A stretch of 51,062 bases of DNA. Source: Pseudobacter sp. (lineage in GTDB: Bacteria > Bacteroidota > Bacteroidia > Chitinophagales > Chitinophagaceae). The DNA lies in contig JAFIGX010000017.1 in NCBI GenBank assembly GCA_017849455.1, positions 1 to 51,062 on the forward strand, read 5' to 3'. This document shows, piece by piece, positions 23,482-32,578 of the stretch (its first letter is position 1; every line of letters begins with the position of its first letter). The notes under the pieces were generated by a model. The model was not told where the DNA came from, made no database searches, and worked only from the letters and a program-made list of their open reading frames with translations. The position numbers and the translations under genes are program-made.

Positions 23482-24975
23482 ATGGCAAGAGATCTAAAGA
23501 AATACCTGCATGAGGACATGGACAAAGAGGCCGGCATTATCCACAGCACGCATCGTACCAAGATCGTAGCTACGGTAGGCCCGGCCTGCGACACATACGA
23601 GAAACTGCTGGAACTGGTGAAAGCAGGTGTCAATATATTCCGCCTGAATTTTTCTCACGGAACACAGGAAGACAAAGCAAAGATCATCGGCTATATCCGC
23701 GAGATCAATAAAAAAGAACCTTACAATATTTCCATCCTGGGTGATCTGCAGGGCCCCAAACTGAGGGTTGGCGATATCGAGAATGGCGCACTTCCCATCG
23801 TGGCCGGGGATATCCTCACTTTCACTTCCAAAGAAAAAGTGGTGGGCAATAAAGAGAGGATCTATGTATCTTACCCCAACCTGCACGATGATGTGGAGGT
23901 GGGCAATAAGATCCTGATCGATGATGGCAAACTGGAAGTAGTGGTAACGGAGATCACCAAAAGCGGTGACGTGAAAGTAAAAGTGACCTACGGCGGCACC
24001 CTGCTCCCCAAAAAAGGGGTGAACCTCCCCGATACGAAGATCTCACTACCTGCCATGACCGAAAAAGATATTGCGGACCTGGACTTTATCATCGAACAGG
24101 AACTCGACTGGGTAGCCCTTTCTTTCGTGCGCAAGGCCGAAGATATCGTAGACCTCAAGAAACGGCTGCACGACCAAAAGAGCAAGTCCAAGGTCATCGC
24201 CAAGATCGAAATGCCTTCTGCCCTGGTCGACCTGCGCAATATCATTATCGAATCGGATGCCGTGATGGTGGCCCGTGGCGACCTCGGCGTTGAATTGCCG
24301 GTAGAGAAAGTGCCGATGGCACAACGCGATATTATCCGCAAATGTATCCACCGCGCCAAACCGGTGATCGTTGCCACCCAGATGATGGAAAGCATGATCG
24401 ATCGCGTAAAGCCGAACCGAAGCGAGATCACCGATGTGGCCAATGCCGTACTGGAAGGGGCGGATGCCGTGATGCTCAGCGGCGAGACCGCCACCGGTAA
24501 GCATCCCCCGCTGGTGGTGGAGACCATGCGCAAGATCATTCTCGAAGTGGAAAAAACAGAATACCGCTATAATCGCGAAGAAGATCTCAAACCGCAACCG
24601 CATTCGCCCTCCTTCCTGAGCGATGCCGTTTGCTATAATGCCTGCAAACTGGCTTCCGATACCAAATCGGACGCACTGATCGGCATGACCCAAAGCGGTT
24701 ATACTGCTTTTATGCTGAGCAGCTACCGCCCCAAAGCCCCTCTCTATATTTTTACCAAGGAGAAAACACTGGTGAACCAGCTAAGCCTTAGCTGGGGCGT
24801 ACGCGCCTTCTTTTATGATGAGGAAGAAAGCCTCGACGATATCATCTTCGACCAGATCAAGATCCTGAAAGAAAGAGGGTTCCTGAAATCGGGCGACGTG
24901 GTAGTGAACACCGGCAGCGTTCCGGTAGAGTTGCACCTGCCAACGAATGTTCTGAAGATCACGAAGATCGATTAA
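23482..24975 (+). CDS. pyk: Pyruvate kinase
   Basis: A 497-residue glycolytic enzyme: phosphoenolpyruvate + ADP to pyruvate + ATP. Motifs: KIVATVGPAC, FRLNFSHG, LGDLQGPKLRVG, the catalytic lysine/Mg segment KIEMPSAL and MVARGDLGVELP, VATQMMESM and MLSGETATGKHP. The N-terminal extension of about 24 residues before the barrel is longer than in most enzymes. Second gene of the pfkA operon. Confidence 0.96.
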   Translation: MARDLKKYLHEDMDKEAGIIHSTHRTKIVATVGPACDTYEKLLELVKAGVNIFRLNFSHGTQEDKAKIIGYIREINKKEPYNISILGDLQGPKLRVGDIENGALPIVAGDILTFTSKEKVVGNKERIYVSYPNLHDDVEVGNKILIDDGKLEVVVTEITKSGDVKVKVTYGGTLLPKKGVNLPDTKISLPAMTEKDIADLDFIIEQELDWVALSFVRKAEDIVDLKKRLHDQKSKSKVIAKIEMPSALVDLRNIIIESDAVMVARGDLGVELPVEKVPMAQRDIIRKCIHRAKPVIVATQMMESMIDRVKPNRSEITDVANAVLEGADAVMLSGETATGKHPPLVVETMRKIILEVEKTEYRYNREEDLKPQPHSPSFLSDAVCYNACKLASDTKSDALIGMTQSGYTAFMLSSYRPKAPLYIFTKEKTLVNQLSLSWGVRAFFYDEEESLDDIIFDQIKILKERGFLKSGDVVVNTGSVPVELHLPTNVLKITKID

Positions 24976-24986
24976 GTCCGCTTGTG

Positions 24987-25014
24987 GTTTGTTGTTGGTA
25001 GTTTGTCGTTGCGG
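24987..25014. repeat. Single-arm 7-bp tandem array
   Basis: Four 7-bp units beginning GTT (GTTTGTT, GTTGGTA, GTTTGTC, GTTGCGG) in the 52-bp space between the convergent pyk and cutC genes. It resembles one arm of the modular hairpins without a matching second arm. Confidence 0.4.
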
Positions 25015-25027
25015 GCACCATGGCCTT

Positions 25028-25756
25028 TCAACCATTCTTCTTTAATATGGAGAGGATATTTTCCAGTTCCTTTTCATCGGCGAGATATACTTCACCCGCA
25101 TCCCTGACGGCAGGGTTCTGATGAGTGACCTCATCTTTTATTGCTTTCCTGGCCGAAGTATGGTATTCCTTTGCTCCTGTCTGCTTCATCAGTGCATCGA
25201 TATTGGAGGCGCGGACACCTGCTCCGGGCATGATGATGATGCGGCCATCGGCCTGCTTTACCAACTGCGCAAGCAAAGGAGCGCCTGCTATGGCAGCAGC
25301 CTGCTGACCGCTGGTGAGGATGCGCTCACAGCCACAATCGATCAACGCTTCCAAGGCCGCGAAAGGATCGGGGGTCACATCAAAAACGCGATGACAGGTA
25401 ACGCCCATGGGATAGGCCCATTCGATGATCCGTTTCATCCTTTCCGTGTCGATAGCGCCATCCTGTAATTGAATGCCGGTTGAAATTCCTTCACAGCCCA
25501 GCTTTTTGCTCAGCAGGATATCCCGCTTCATGATCATGAATTCATCATCACTGTAGAGAAAATTACCGGCACGCGGCCGGATGATGGGATACAGATCGAT
25601 CTTCAATAGCTCCCGCGCCAGTTGCAGCGTACCGAATGATGGCGTGGTGCCGCCCTCGGCGGCACTGTCGCACAGCTCCACCCGATGTGCGCCCGACCGC
25701 TCCGCAATGAGCGCGGATTGAATATTATAGGCACAGACTTCCAGTTTGTATTGCAT
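25028..25756 (-). CDS. cutC: CutC family protein (PF03932)
   Basis: A 242-residue TIM-barrel protein: starts MQYKLEVCAYNIQSAL, then RVELCDSAAEGGTTPS, PRAGNFLYSDDE and CHRVFDVTPDP, all CutC signatures. It was named for copper tolerance in E. coli, but that role is disputed. Here it follows glycosylasparaginase by 21 bp in one operon and is 18 kb away from the copper island, so a role in glycan or sugar metabolism is more likely than copper handling (inference). Confidence 0.9.
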   Translation of the reverse strand: MQYKLEVCAYNIQSALIAERSGAHRVELCDSAAEGGTTPSFGTLQLARELLKIDLYPIIRPRAGNFLYSDDEFMIMKRDILLSKKLGCEGISTGIQLQDGAIDTERMKRIIEWAYPMGVTCHRVFDVTPDPFAALEALIDCGCERILTSGQQAAAIAGAPLLAQLVKQADGRIIIMPGAGVRASNIDALMKQTGAKEYHTSARKAIKDEVTHQNPAVRDAGEVYLADEKELENILSILKKNG

Positions 25757-25777
25757 CCCTATTCGTTTGATCCGGCT

Positions 25778-26803
25778 TTAGTAAATGCTTTTGGACGTAT
25801 AGATCTTATCTTCTTTCCCGCTTTTCACAGAATAGGTAAATCCTTTCTGTAATGCATAAGCGCCGTATTGGCCTTTTTTGTTCATGGCGAGAAAACCCAC
25901 CTGGATGTTCTTTGCTTTCTCCGGGTTACGACGGATGATCCGCTCCACTGCTTTTTTGCAGGCAGCCTCCGGCGCATACCCCTGCCGCATCAGTTCCACC
26001 ACCAGGTGCGAGCCCACGATGCGTATTACTTCTTCCCCTACCCCACTCGATGTGGCAGCACCGATCTCGTTGTCTACATATAGTCCGGCCCCGATGATCG
26101 GGCTGTCGCCCACGCGCCCATGCAGCTTGAAAGCCATACCACTCGTGGTGCAGGCGCCGCTGAGATCGCCATTATTGTCCATGGCGATCATGCCGATGGT
26201 GTCGTGGTTATTGGGACCGCCGGGCATCGGGCCCTCCTCTTTTTTGTAGAGCTTGTTCTCGATATTCATCACAGGTTCGTATTTGGAAGTCTTCAGCCAT
26301 TCTTTCCAGTCATGTTCACTTTTGGGCGTGAGCAGGTTCTCCTTCTTGAAACCGTTGGCCAGAGCGAATTGCAGCGCCCCATCTCCCACCAGTACAATAT
26401 GGGGTGTTTTTTCCATCACCAGCCGGGCCACTGAAATAGGATGCATGATATGTTCGAGGCACATCACAGAGCCGCAATTATAACGTTCATCCATGATGCA
26501 GGCGTCGAGTGTTACCCGCCCGTCGCGGTCGGGCAATCCGCCATATCCTACACTCTGGTTATTGGGGTCTGCTTCCGGTACTTTTACACCGGCTTCTACG
26601 GCGTCGAGGGCTTTGCCGCCCGGTTGCAGCACTTTCCATGCTTCAGCATTGGCAGCCTGCCCGAAGTCCCAGGTGGAAATAACAATGGCCTGATCTTTTA
26701 CCGGCGCCGGTACCTGATCGGTGGCAGCAAATAATTTTTTTCCTGCCAGCACCGCTGCTGAGCTGAACAGGGACCCATATAAAAACTTTCTCCGTGTAGA
26801 CAT
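25778..26803 (-). CDS. N4-(beta-N-acetylglucosaminyl)-L-asparaginase
   Basis: A 341-residue Ntn-hydrolase that cleaves the GlcNAc-Asn bond left after N-glycan degradation. It has a Tat-like signal (STRRKFLYGSLFSSAAVL). The precursor would autocleave before Thr202 in NNHDTIGM, making the alpha and beta chains. GLYVDNEIGAATSSGVGEE matches the substrate-binding loop of the beta chain. Family length is normal. It forms an operon with cutC. An 8-bp-unit hairpin (copy 4) ends 7 bases before the ATG, an unusual leader. Confidence 0.92.
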   Translation of the reverse strand: MSTRRKFLYGSLFSSAAVLAGKKLFAATDQVPAPVKDQAIVISTWDFGQAANAEAWKVLQPGGKALDAVEAGVKVPEADPNNQSVGYGGLPDRDGRVTLDACIMDERYNCGSVMCLEHIMHPISVARLVMEKTPHIVLVGDGALQFALANGFKKENLLTPKSEHDWKEWLKTSKYEPVMNIENKLYKKEEGPMPGGPNNHDTIGMIAMDNNGDLSGACTTSGMAFKLHGRVGDSPIIGAGLYVDNEIGAATSSGVGEEVIRIVGSHLVVELMRQGYAPEAACKKAVERIIRRNPEKAKNIQVGFLAMNKKGQYGAYALQKGFTYSVKSGKEDKIYTSKSIY

Positions 26804-26810
26804 GCTTTTT

Positions 26811-26889
26811 GTTTACAGGTTGAAAAGTTGATAAGGTGGTTGATATCCGGGGATCCACCTGTTAACCTGTCAACCAGTTAACTTATCAA
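26811..26889. repeat. Modular hairpin repeat, 8-bp-unit family, copy 4 (degenerate)
   Basis: The left side has three octamers (26811-26818, 26819-26826, 26827-26834); the right side has four (26858-26889). GGTGG/CCACC extends the inner stem, with GGGGATCC in the loop. The arms have drifted, but the register and GTT cores remain. It lies 7 bases from the ATG of the asparaginase gene, inside its leader if the promoter is farther upstream. Confidence 0.8.
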
Positions 26890-26930
26890 CCTTTAGTTTA
26901 CATTTAATCCATTAAAATTAACGGTTAATA

Positions 26931-27020
26931 TGAGAAAAATGCCGCTTTTGGTGAAAGGCATGGTGTTGTTTTTTTCTGCCTTTTCACAATTCCCCCAGGA
27001 TTCGGCCTGCGCCTGGTAAA
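26931..27020 (+). CDS. Possible 29-residue exported peptide or gene remnant
   Basis: ATG to TAA frame giving MRKMPLLVKG, then VLFFSAFSQFPQ and an end at ACAW. The first 20 residues look like a signal peptide with a Ser-Gln cleavage site, as in the real exported proteins nearby. At 29 residues it could be the dead start of a lost exported gene. No promoter box is evident. Confidence 0.2.
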
Positions 27021-27075
27021 CTTATGAGGCCATCGAAAGTCTTACAATAAATTTGCTACGAAGGCCCGATAACGC

Positions 27076-27107
27076 AAAGGCCGCCTCCCCCGTGGAGTGC
27101 GGCCTTT
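27076..27107. terminator. Terminator hairpin after the SusC/SusD-like operon
   Basis: AAAGGCCGC (27076-27084) pairs with GCGGCCTTT (27099-27107); the stem continues inward with CTCC/GGAG around a CCCGT loop, with one bulged base. A TTTT run follows on the plus strand. It lies 57 bases past the stop of the SusD-like gene. Confidence 0.8.
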
Positions 27108-27164
27108 TGACTTACCCTATTGATCGATTGATCTGTAACTATAACCCTCTAAGCTTTTTTTTAA

Positions 27165-28772
27165 TTATGGTTTGTCCCACCAAACACGGGTACCGATATT
27201 ATCCGGCCCGCCCAGTTTCTGTACTGCATCCTGGTATCCGGCCTGGTTCGTTTCTCTTTCACTGATCACGAAATTGATCCGCCTGATGAACTTGCCGTTC
27301 GGGATCACACCGTTGCTATTGTTGATCACCACCGGGAACAGTTTAGGATAGCCTGTTCTCCTGAACTCCGACCAGGCTTCCACCGATTCGGGATAGATAG
27401 CCAGCCATTTTTGCGTGATGATCTGTTCGAGCTTTTCCTCCGTGGTGCCGGCATCATTCCATTTCGGGCTCACGGTGCTCAGGTAAGGAGACCCTGCTGG
27501 CACGTTGTTCGCGGATTTCTTCGGATCGACATAAGGGATAGGTTTGGCGGTGCTGTTCTTATAACCGTCGAACTGAGAGCCAACGCCCCATTGAGAGAGC
27601 GAAAGCTGGATGCCTGTTTCATAAGCAGCCTGCACGGATGCTACGCCCGGCGTATTCCATCCTCTCAGCTTCGCTTCCGCTTTCAGGAAGGATACTTCCG
27701 CAGAAGACATCATCGGGGTTTTCGTGCCGAGGTTGCCCAGTTGTGAGAATTTTGCATACGTATCTCTGTCCAGCAATTCGATCCCATTGCGCATGCCTTT
27801 ATATTGGCCGAACGCATCGGGGTCATTGCTGGGCCTGAAATAAACAGGTAACCGCGGATCATTATAGCCTACCAGGAATGATTCCATCGGGGCGGCCATA
27901 CGGATATCGTTCCAGCTTGCGGAGATCGTGTTCAGCGGGTTGGTGATGGTGCGACTGTCGATGATAAAGTCATCGCCATTGTCTGCCAGTAACCCGAAAG
28001 TATTGGTCAATGCCTTTTCTCCTTCCAGTTTGGCCTTCGCAGGATCTGCTTTCACGATCCGTAATGCCAGCCGGAGCCGCAACGAGTTCAGGAATTTCAT
28101 CCACTTGAGGTAATTGCCGCCGTATACAAGATCGAAGCGGGCAAAGGCTTTGGGCGCATTGGCATTCTCTGCATAGGGTTGCAGTTTCGCCTGTGCATCG
28201 TCGAGGTCTTTGAAAAATGCATTGTAAGCATCCTGTTGCGAATCGTAGGTAACGCTGCCATCGGCGTTGATCTTCCCGAAATTCGTGTACACGATGGGCC
28301 CGAATATATCGCTGATGCGGTGCATGGTCAGCACCTTCAGAATTATGGCCCAGGCTTCGAAATTGGGATAGTTGTCTTTTTTGGCCCTCTCGAGAACGGC
28401 TTGTGCAGGAGACATGACCTGTCCATAAGGGATGGTCCATATCCGGTCGTTCCATCCATCCACCATGGCATAGTTCGTATTGTTCACGTTATTGGCGAAG
28501 TCATGCGGCGACATGAAATAACCGGAGAAAATATCCGCATTGAGATTTTGCTGTAACTGGTATTGCCAGTCGGGCGAGTAGAGGTGAATGCTCAGTTGCA
28601 TCTGGTTGAAGGGGGCCCCATACAAGGCGAAATCACCTTTCAGGTCCTTCTCGCTCAATCCGTAGGGGTCTGTATTGATTGACTCGAAGTTCTTGGTACA
28701 ACCCGTCGCCAGCAGGCAAACAGTTGCTACCAGTACCGTCAGTCGATTTAATACAATATGATTTCGTTTCAT
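27165..28772 (-). CDS. SusD/RagB-like nutrient-binding lipoprotein
   Basis: A 535-residue surface lipoprotein that captures oligosaccharide or peptide ligands for the SusC-like channel. The start MKRNHIVLN is chosen over an in-frame ATG 33 codons upstream, because it gives a lipoprotein signal peptide ending LLATGC (Cys25). Typical SusD features follow: FESINTDPYGLSEKDL, helical TPR-like core, and an end-region RTGYPKLFP. It appears to be of the SusD-like_2 type. It lies 117 bp downstream of the SusC-like gene. The ligand is unknown. Confidence 0.9.
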   Translation of the reverse strand: MKRNHIVLNRLTVLVATVCLLATGCTKNFESINTDPYGLSEKDLKGDFALYGAPFNQMQLSIHLYSPDWQYQLQQNLNADIFSGYFMSPHDFANNVNNTNYAMVDGWNDRIWTIPYGQVMSPAQAVLERAKKDNYPNFEAWAIILKVLTMHRISDIFGPIVYTNFGKINADGSVTYDSQQDAYNAFFKDLDDAQAKLQPYAENANAPKAFARFDLVYGGNYLKWMKFLNSLRLRLALRIVKADPAKAKLEGEKALTNTFGLLADNGDDFIIDSRTITNPLNTISASWNDIRMAAPMESFLVGYNDPRLPVYFRPSNDPDAFGQYKGMRNGIELLDRDTYAKFSQLGNLGTKTPMMSSAEVSFLKAEAKLRGWNTPGVASVQAAYETGIQLSLSQWGVGSQFDGYKNSTAKPIPYVDPKKSANNVPAGSPYLSTVSPKWNDAGTTEEKLEQIITQKWLAIYPESVEAWSEFRRTGYPKLFPVVINNSNGVIPNGKFIRRINFVISERETNQAGYQDAVQKLGGPDNIGTRVWWDKP

Positions 28773-28889
28773 CCGTATATTTTTTATTTTTTTTGTATGG
28801 TCGGATGGAACTCCGCATAAACTTTCCCTAATATGAGAAAGATCAATCATGCTAGGTTTCATATAATACATTCGTTTAAAGTAGTGAGA

Positions 28890-31800
28890 TCAGAATCCAA
28901 CTTTCAGGTTCACACCAAGGCTGCGCGTGGTAGGCAAACCGAAAGCATCGATACCTTGCAGCTTATTGGCGGTGCTCATGGAAATTTCCGGATCAAAAGG
29001 CGCTTCCCGTTTAAAGAAGAACAGGTTGCGGCCGATCAGGGATACATTCAATTCCCGGACGCCCTTCCAATGTACCGGCAATGCATATCCGAGAGATAAC
29101 TCCCTCAAACGGACCACCGTTGCATCATAGATATAATATTCACCGATGCCCGCGCGACCGCCGATTGCGCCATAATAGTCCTTGGCATCCACTTTACCTT
29201 CGAAAGGAGAACCATTGTTCTTGATCCCTTTCACGAACACGCCACCATCTTCGCGGGCGCCGACCGATGCCTTACTGAAACCACGGATATCCAGCTCTGC
29301 CTGGGTAAGGCTCATCACTTTACCGCCAAATCGGCCGTCGATCAGGAAGCCAAGGCTGAATTGTTTATACCTGAAATTATTACTCCAACCAGCCGTGAAA
29401 TCGGGATTGGGATTGCCTACTACTTTGCGGGTCTTTTCCGAACGGTCTGGCAAGGGCGTTCCTTTCACACTGTCGAGGATGAGGTTGCCCTTGGTATCCC
29501 GCATGGCCACATAGGAGATGATATCACCGAAACTCCCGCCTTCACGGACCACTGTTCCGTAAGTATTATCGAACTGGCTCAGCACGAACTGAGGTACGCC
29601 ACCATCGCTGTTCACACCTTCTTCACTCAGTTTGATGACCTTGTTCTTATTCGTAGCGAAGTTCACGGAGGTATTCCATTCAAAATCCTTTGCCCTCACC
29701 GGCACTGCATTCAGCATGATCTCCCATCCTTTGTTCTGGATATGGCCCAGGTTGAGGAAATAAGTGCTGTAACCGGATGCACTGGGAGCAGGTGTTTCGA
29801 AATACTGATCGTAGTTGTCATTCTTATAATAAGTAATGTCGATGCCTAACCGGTTATCAAGGAAACGCCATTCTGTACCGAACTCAAGTGAGCGGTTATC
29901 CTCTGGTTTCAACGTACGACCGGGGAATGATGCCTGGATATTCTTCACCAGTCCGCCTGTAGACGGGTTGATCGTATACATGGGCTGATTGGTGGCAAAC
30001 GCCCTCACACTATTACCTACCTTGGCATAGGACGCCCTTACTTTGGCCAGGTTCACGGAAGCTGGCAGTCGCACCAGTTCATTCAACACAACGGTGGCGC
30101 CGGCAGAATAATAAAAGAAGCTGATATGGGGTGTAAATGCCAGGGTGCTCGACCAGTCGTTACGCCCTGTAAGATCGAGGAAGAGAAAATCCTTATATCC
30201 CAGTGAAGCACTGCCCAGCACGGATTGCGTTTGGTAGCGCACTACGGATTGCTGGCGGGTTGAATTGGTGCCGTAGATATTCTGCACGCTGAAGATATTG
30301 GCGATCGCCAGCCCTCTTGGATTGTTGTCGCCATCCACGGCGCGGTAAGAATCGATGAAAGTACGGTCCGTTACCCTCGCGTCGTTGATGGATGCGCCTA
30401 CCGTTGCGCTCAGTGATAGATCGCGGGTAAGGTCTTTGTTCAGCAGGAACAGCAGATCACCGTAGGCCACATTGTCTTTGCTTCGGTCCCAACTGTAGCG
30501 GCCGTTATAATCGGCAAGGGTGAGATTGGTGCTGGCATACATCTTGGAGTCGTAATGGTCGACGGAGGCATCGTAATTGCCACGTGCCTGTACGGAGAGC
30601 CAGGGAGCGAGTGTATATTTCAGGGTCAGGGAGCTGAAAGCTCTTTCACGTCCATCGGTACGTTGGTTACGGTTGAGGATCCAGTACGGGTTCTGTGAGA
30701 AATCGTTCCCGGTAGCGCCATTATCATAGTCTACATTCCACCAGTTGTGCACGTTCAGCTCGCGGAGTTTGGAATGTACTTCGAAATTATATTTATATCC
30801 ATTGAAGTCGAGGTTCCTGGGGAAGAAATACAAACCGACCTGCGGATTATTGTAGAAGCCGGATACAGGGCGGTTGGTAGCATTCTGCCGCGTGAGGGTC
30901 ACCAGTCCGTCGATGCTGAATTTGTCATTGAAGAATTTGGCAGTGCCCCGGAATGTGAAGGTATGCCTGTTGAATTCACTGGTGGGGATCACGCCTTTAT
31001 TCTCCGTGTTGGAATAGGAGAAATAGGTCTGTGCTTTTTCACTGCCTGCGGTAAGGCTCACACCATTGATCCAGGTGATACCTGTTTTGTAAAAGTCCTT
31101 GGTATAATCGCCTTTGCCGTTCTTAGGTCCCCATCCGTCTTCACGTTCAGGAGCGCTCTGTCCATAATCGAACTGGCCATCGGGTTTGAGCATGGCTTTG
31201 TCGAGGGTGAGACTGCTCGTGACGTTCACGCGGGCCGAGCCTGCCTTCCCTTTTTTGGTGGTGATCACGATAGCCCCGTTAGCAGCCTGGCTTCCATAGA
31301 GAGCCGCGGCGGAAGCGCCTTTCAGCACCTGGATGCTTTCTATATCTTCCGGGTTCATATTGGAGATGGCATCGCCTCCATCACGGCCCGGGCTACCCGA
31401 ACCAGTGGATTCCCCGAAAGGATTATCGGGTTGTCCCAGTTGTGTATTATACATCGGGATACCATCGATCACGTACAGGGGTGAGTTGTTTTGGGTAGAT
31501 TTGTTTCCACGCATCACTACTTTTACGGAACCGCCTGCCCCGGAGGCGCTCCTGTTAATGGTTAACCCTGCCACTTTACCGTTGAGGCTATTGACCAGGT
31601 TGGGATCTTTCACGGTGGTGAGTTGTTCACCGCTGATCTTCTGGGTGGCATAGGTAATGCTTTTGGAGCGGCGGTTGATGCCGAGGGCCGTTACCACCAC
31701 TTCGGCCATTTGTGAACCGGAAGCCAGCAACGTGATATTCAGCACCTGGTGATCGCCGGCCACCAGTTCCTGCGGAAGGTAGCCGATGGCAGAGATGACC

Positions 31801-32387
31801 AGTGTTTCACCTTTGTTCACGTCGATGGTGAAAGAACCGGCGGCATTAGTGGTGGTGCCTTTACGTGTACCCTTTACTGTTACACTGGCGCCCACCACCG
31901 GACTGCCTGTACTGTCCGTGACCTTCCCGGTAATAATATCGGCCAGTTGAGCCACTGTATTCGAGTTTTCGGGCAAGCCCGTGGTTGCAGGGCTTTCATC
32001 GGCCTTTGAGGTTTCTTTGGCAGCGAGGATCACGAAGGTCTTTTCGTTCACCTTTTTGTATTTCAATCCTGTGTTCTCCAATACCTGGTTGAGTATCTTT
32101 TCGATCTCGGCATTGTCTTTTTTGACCGGGTTCACCAGCTTATCACCGAGCGACTGATCGGAGTAAAGGAAAAAAACGCCTTTGGTCTTGTTGAGCTCCT
32201 TCAATACTTTGAAGAGTGTTTGTCTGTGGTTGGAGTCCTCTTGTTTCTTGTTGGTATCGCTTTGTTGATGTATTGCTGTTCGTGTCGTGCTGTATGCGTA
32301 CGCATCCTGGGCCTGTATGTCAGGGGGGCAGGCAAGCTGTAAGCCCAGCATGATCCATAGAGATCGTGGTTTAAGCCTGAGACTCAT
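28890..32387 (-). CDS. SusC/RagA-like TonB-dependent receptor with STN domain
   Basis: A 1165-residue outer-membrane transporter. In order: signal peptide (to about 27), STN domain (about 55-115, the part that signals to FecR), carboxypeptidase-regulatory-like domain (about 150-225, GKVTDSTGSPVVGASVTVKG), TonB plug (about 240-370, LYVIDGIPMYNT and AAALYGSQAANGAIVITTKKG), and a 22-strand barrel ending LKVGF. The STN domain means uptake is tied to transcription through the adjacent FecR and sigma factor. Substrate is not visible; glycosylasparaginase and NagB nearby suggest amino-sugar glycans. Confidence 0.94.
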   Translation of the reverse strand: MSLRLKPRSLWIMLGLQLACPPDIQAQDAYAYSTTRTAIHQQSDTNKKQEDSNHRQTLFKVLKELNKTKGVFFLYSDQSLGDKLVNPVKKDNAEIEKILNQVLENTGLKYKKVNEKTFVILAAKETSKADESPATTGLPENSNTVAQLADIITGKVTDSTGSPVVGASVTVKGTRKGTTTNAAGSFTIDVNKGETLVISAIGYLPQELVAGDHQVLNITLLASGSQMAEVVVTALGINRRSKSITYATQKISGEQLTTVKDPNLVNSLNGKVAGLTINRSASGAGGSVKVVMRGNKSTQNNSPLYVIDGIPMYNTQLGQPDNPFGESTGSGSPGRDGGDAISNMNPEDIESIQVLKGASAAALYGSQAANGAIVITTKKGKAGSARVNVTSSLTLDKAMLKPDGQFDYGQSAPEREDGWGPKNGKGDYTKDFYKTGITWINGVSLTAGSEKAQTYFSYSNTENKGVIPTSEFNRHTFTFRGTAKFFNDKFSIDGLVTLTRQNATNRPVSGFYNNPQVGLYFFPRNLDFNGYKYNFEVHSKLRELNVHNWWNVDYDNGATGNDFSQNPYWILNRNQRTDGRERAFSSLTLKYTLAPWLSVQARGNYDASVDHYDSKMYASTNLTLADYNGRYSWDRSKDNVAYGDLLFLLNKDLTRDLSLSATVGASINDARVTDRTFIDSYRAVDGDNNPRGLAIANIFSVQNIYGTNSTRQQSVVRYQTQSVLGSASLGYKDFLFLDLTGRNDWSSTLAFTPHISFFYYSAGATVVLNELVRLPASVNLAKVRASYAKVGNSVRAFATNQPMYTINPSTGGLVKNIQASFPGRTLKPEDNRSLEFGTEWRFLDNRLGIDITYYKNDNYDQYFETPAPSASGYSTYFLNLGHIQNKGWEIMLNAVPVRAKDFEWNTSVNFATNKNKVIKLSEEGVNSDGGVPQFVLSQFDNTYGTVVREGGSFGDIISYVAMRDTKGNLILDSVKGTPLPDRSEKTRKVVGNPNPDFTAGWSNNFRYKQFSLGFLIDGRFGGKVMSLTQAELDIRGFSKASVGAREDGGVFVKGIKNNGSPFEGKVDAKDYYGAIGGRAGIGEYYIYDATVVRLRELSLGYALPVHWKGVRELNVSLIGRNLFFFKREAPFDPEISMSTANKLQGIDAFGLPTTRSLGVNLKVGF

Positions 32388-32578
32388 AACGCGGTGTTTT
32401 AATGATCGTTACTGTTTTGGTTTCAATACCTGAAGGGTACCGGTTGTCGATCGGCGTGACATTGGCCAATGGGGAGGACATACCATCCGGCCTCAGGCGC
32501 CTTCATACTGGTGTCCCCGCCAGTACTGGTGTGCCTTTTAAGTCACTGATCATCGTTCCGTGAAATCGTCAATGATCG

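Larger units (their letters stand above)
26804..27164. other. 361-bp gene-poor spacer upstream of glycosylasparaginase
   Basis: From the left it holds the divergent 8-bp-unit hairpin (26811-26889), an AT-rich stretch, a 29-codon open frame on the plus strand (26931-27020) and the terminator hairpin of the SusC/D operon (27076-27107). No clear TAnnTTTG box for the asparaginase gene was found. Confidence 0.7.
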
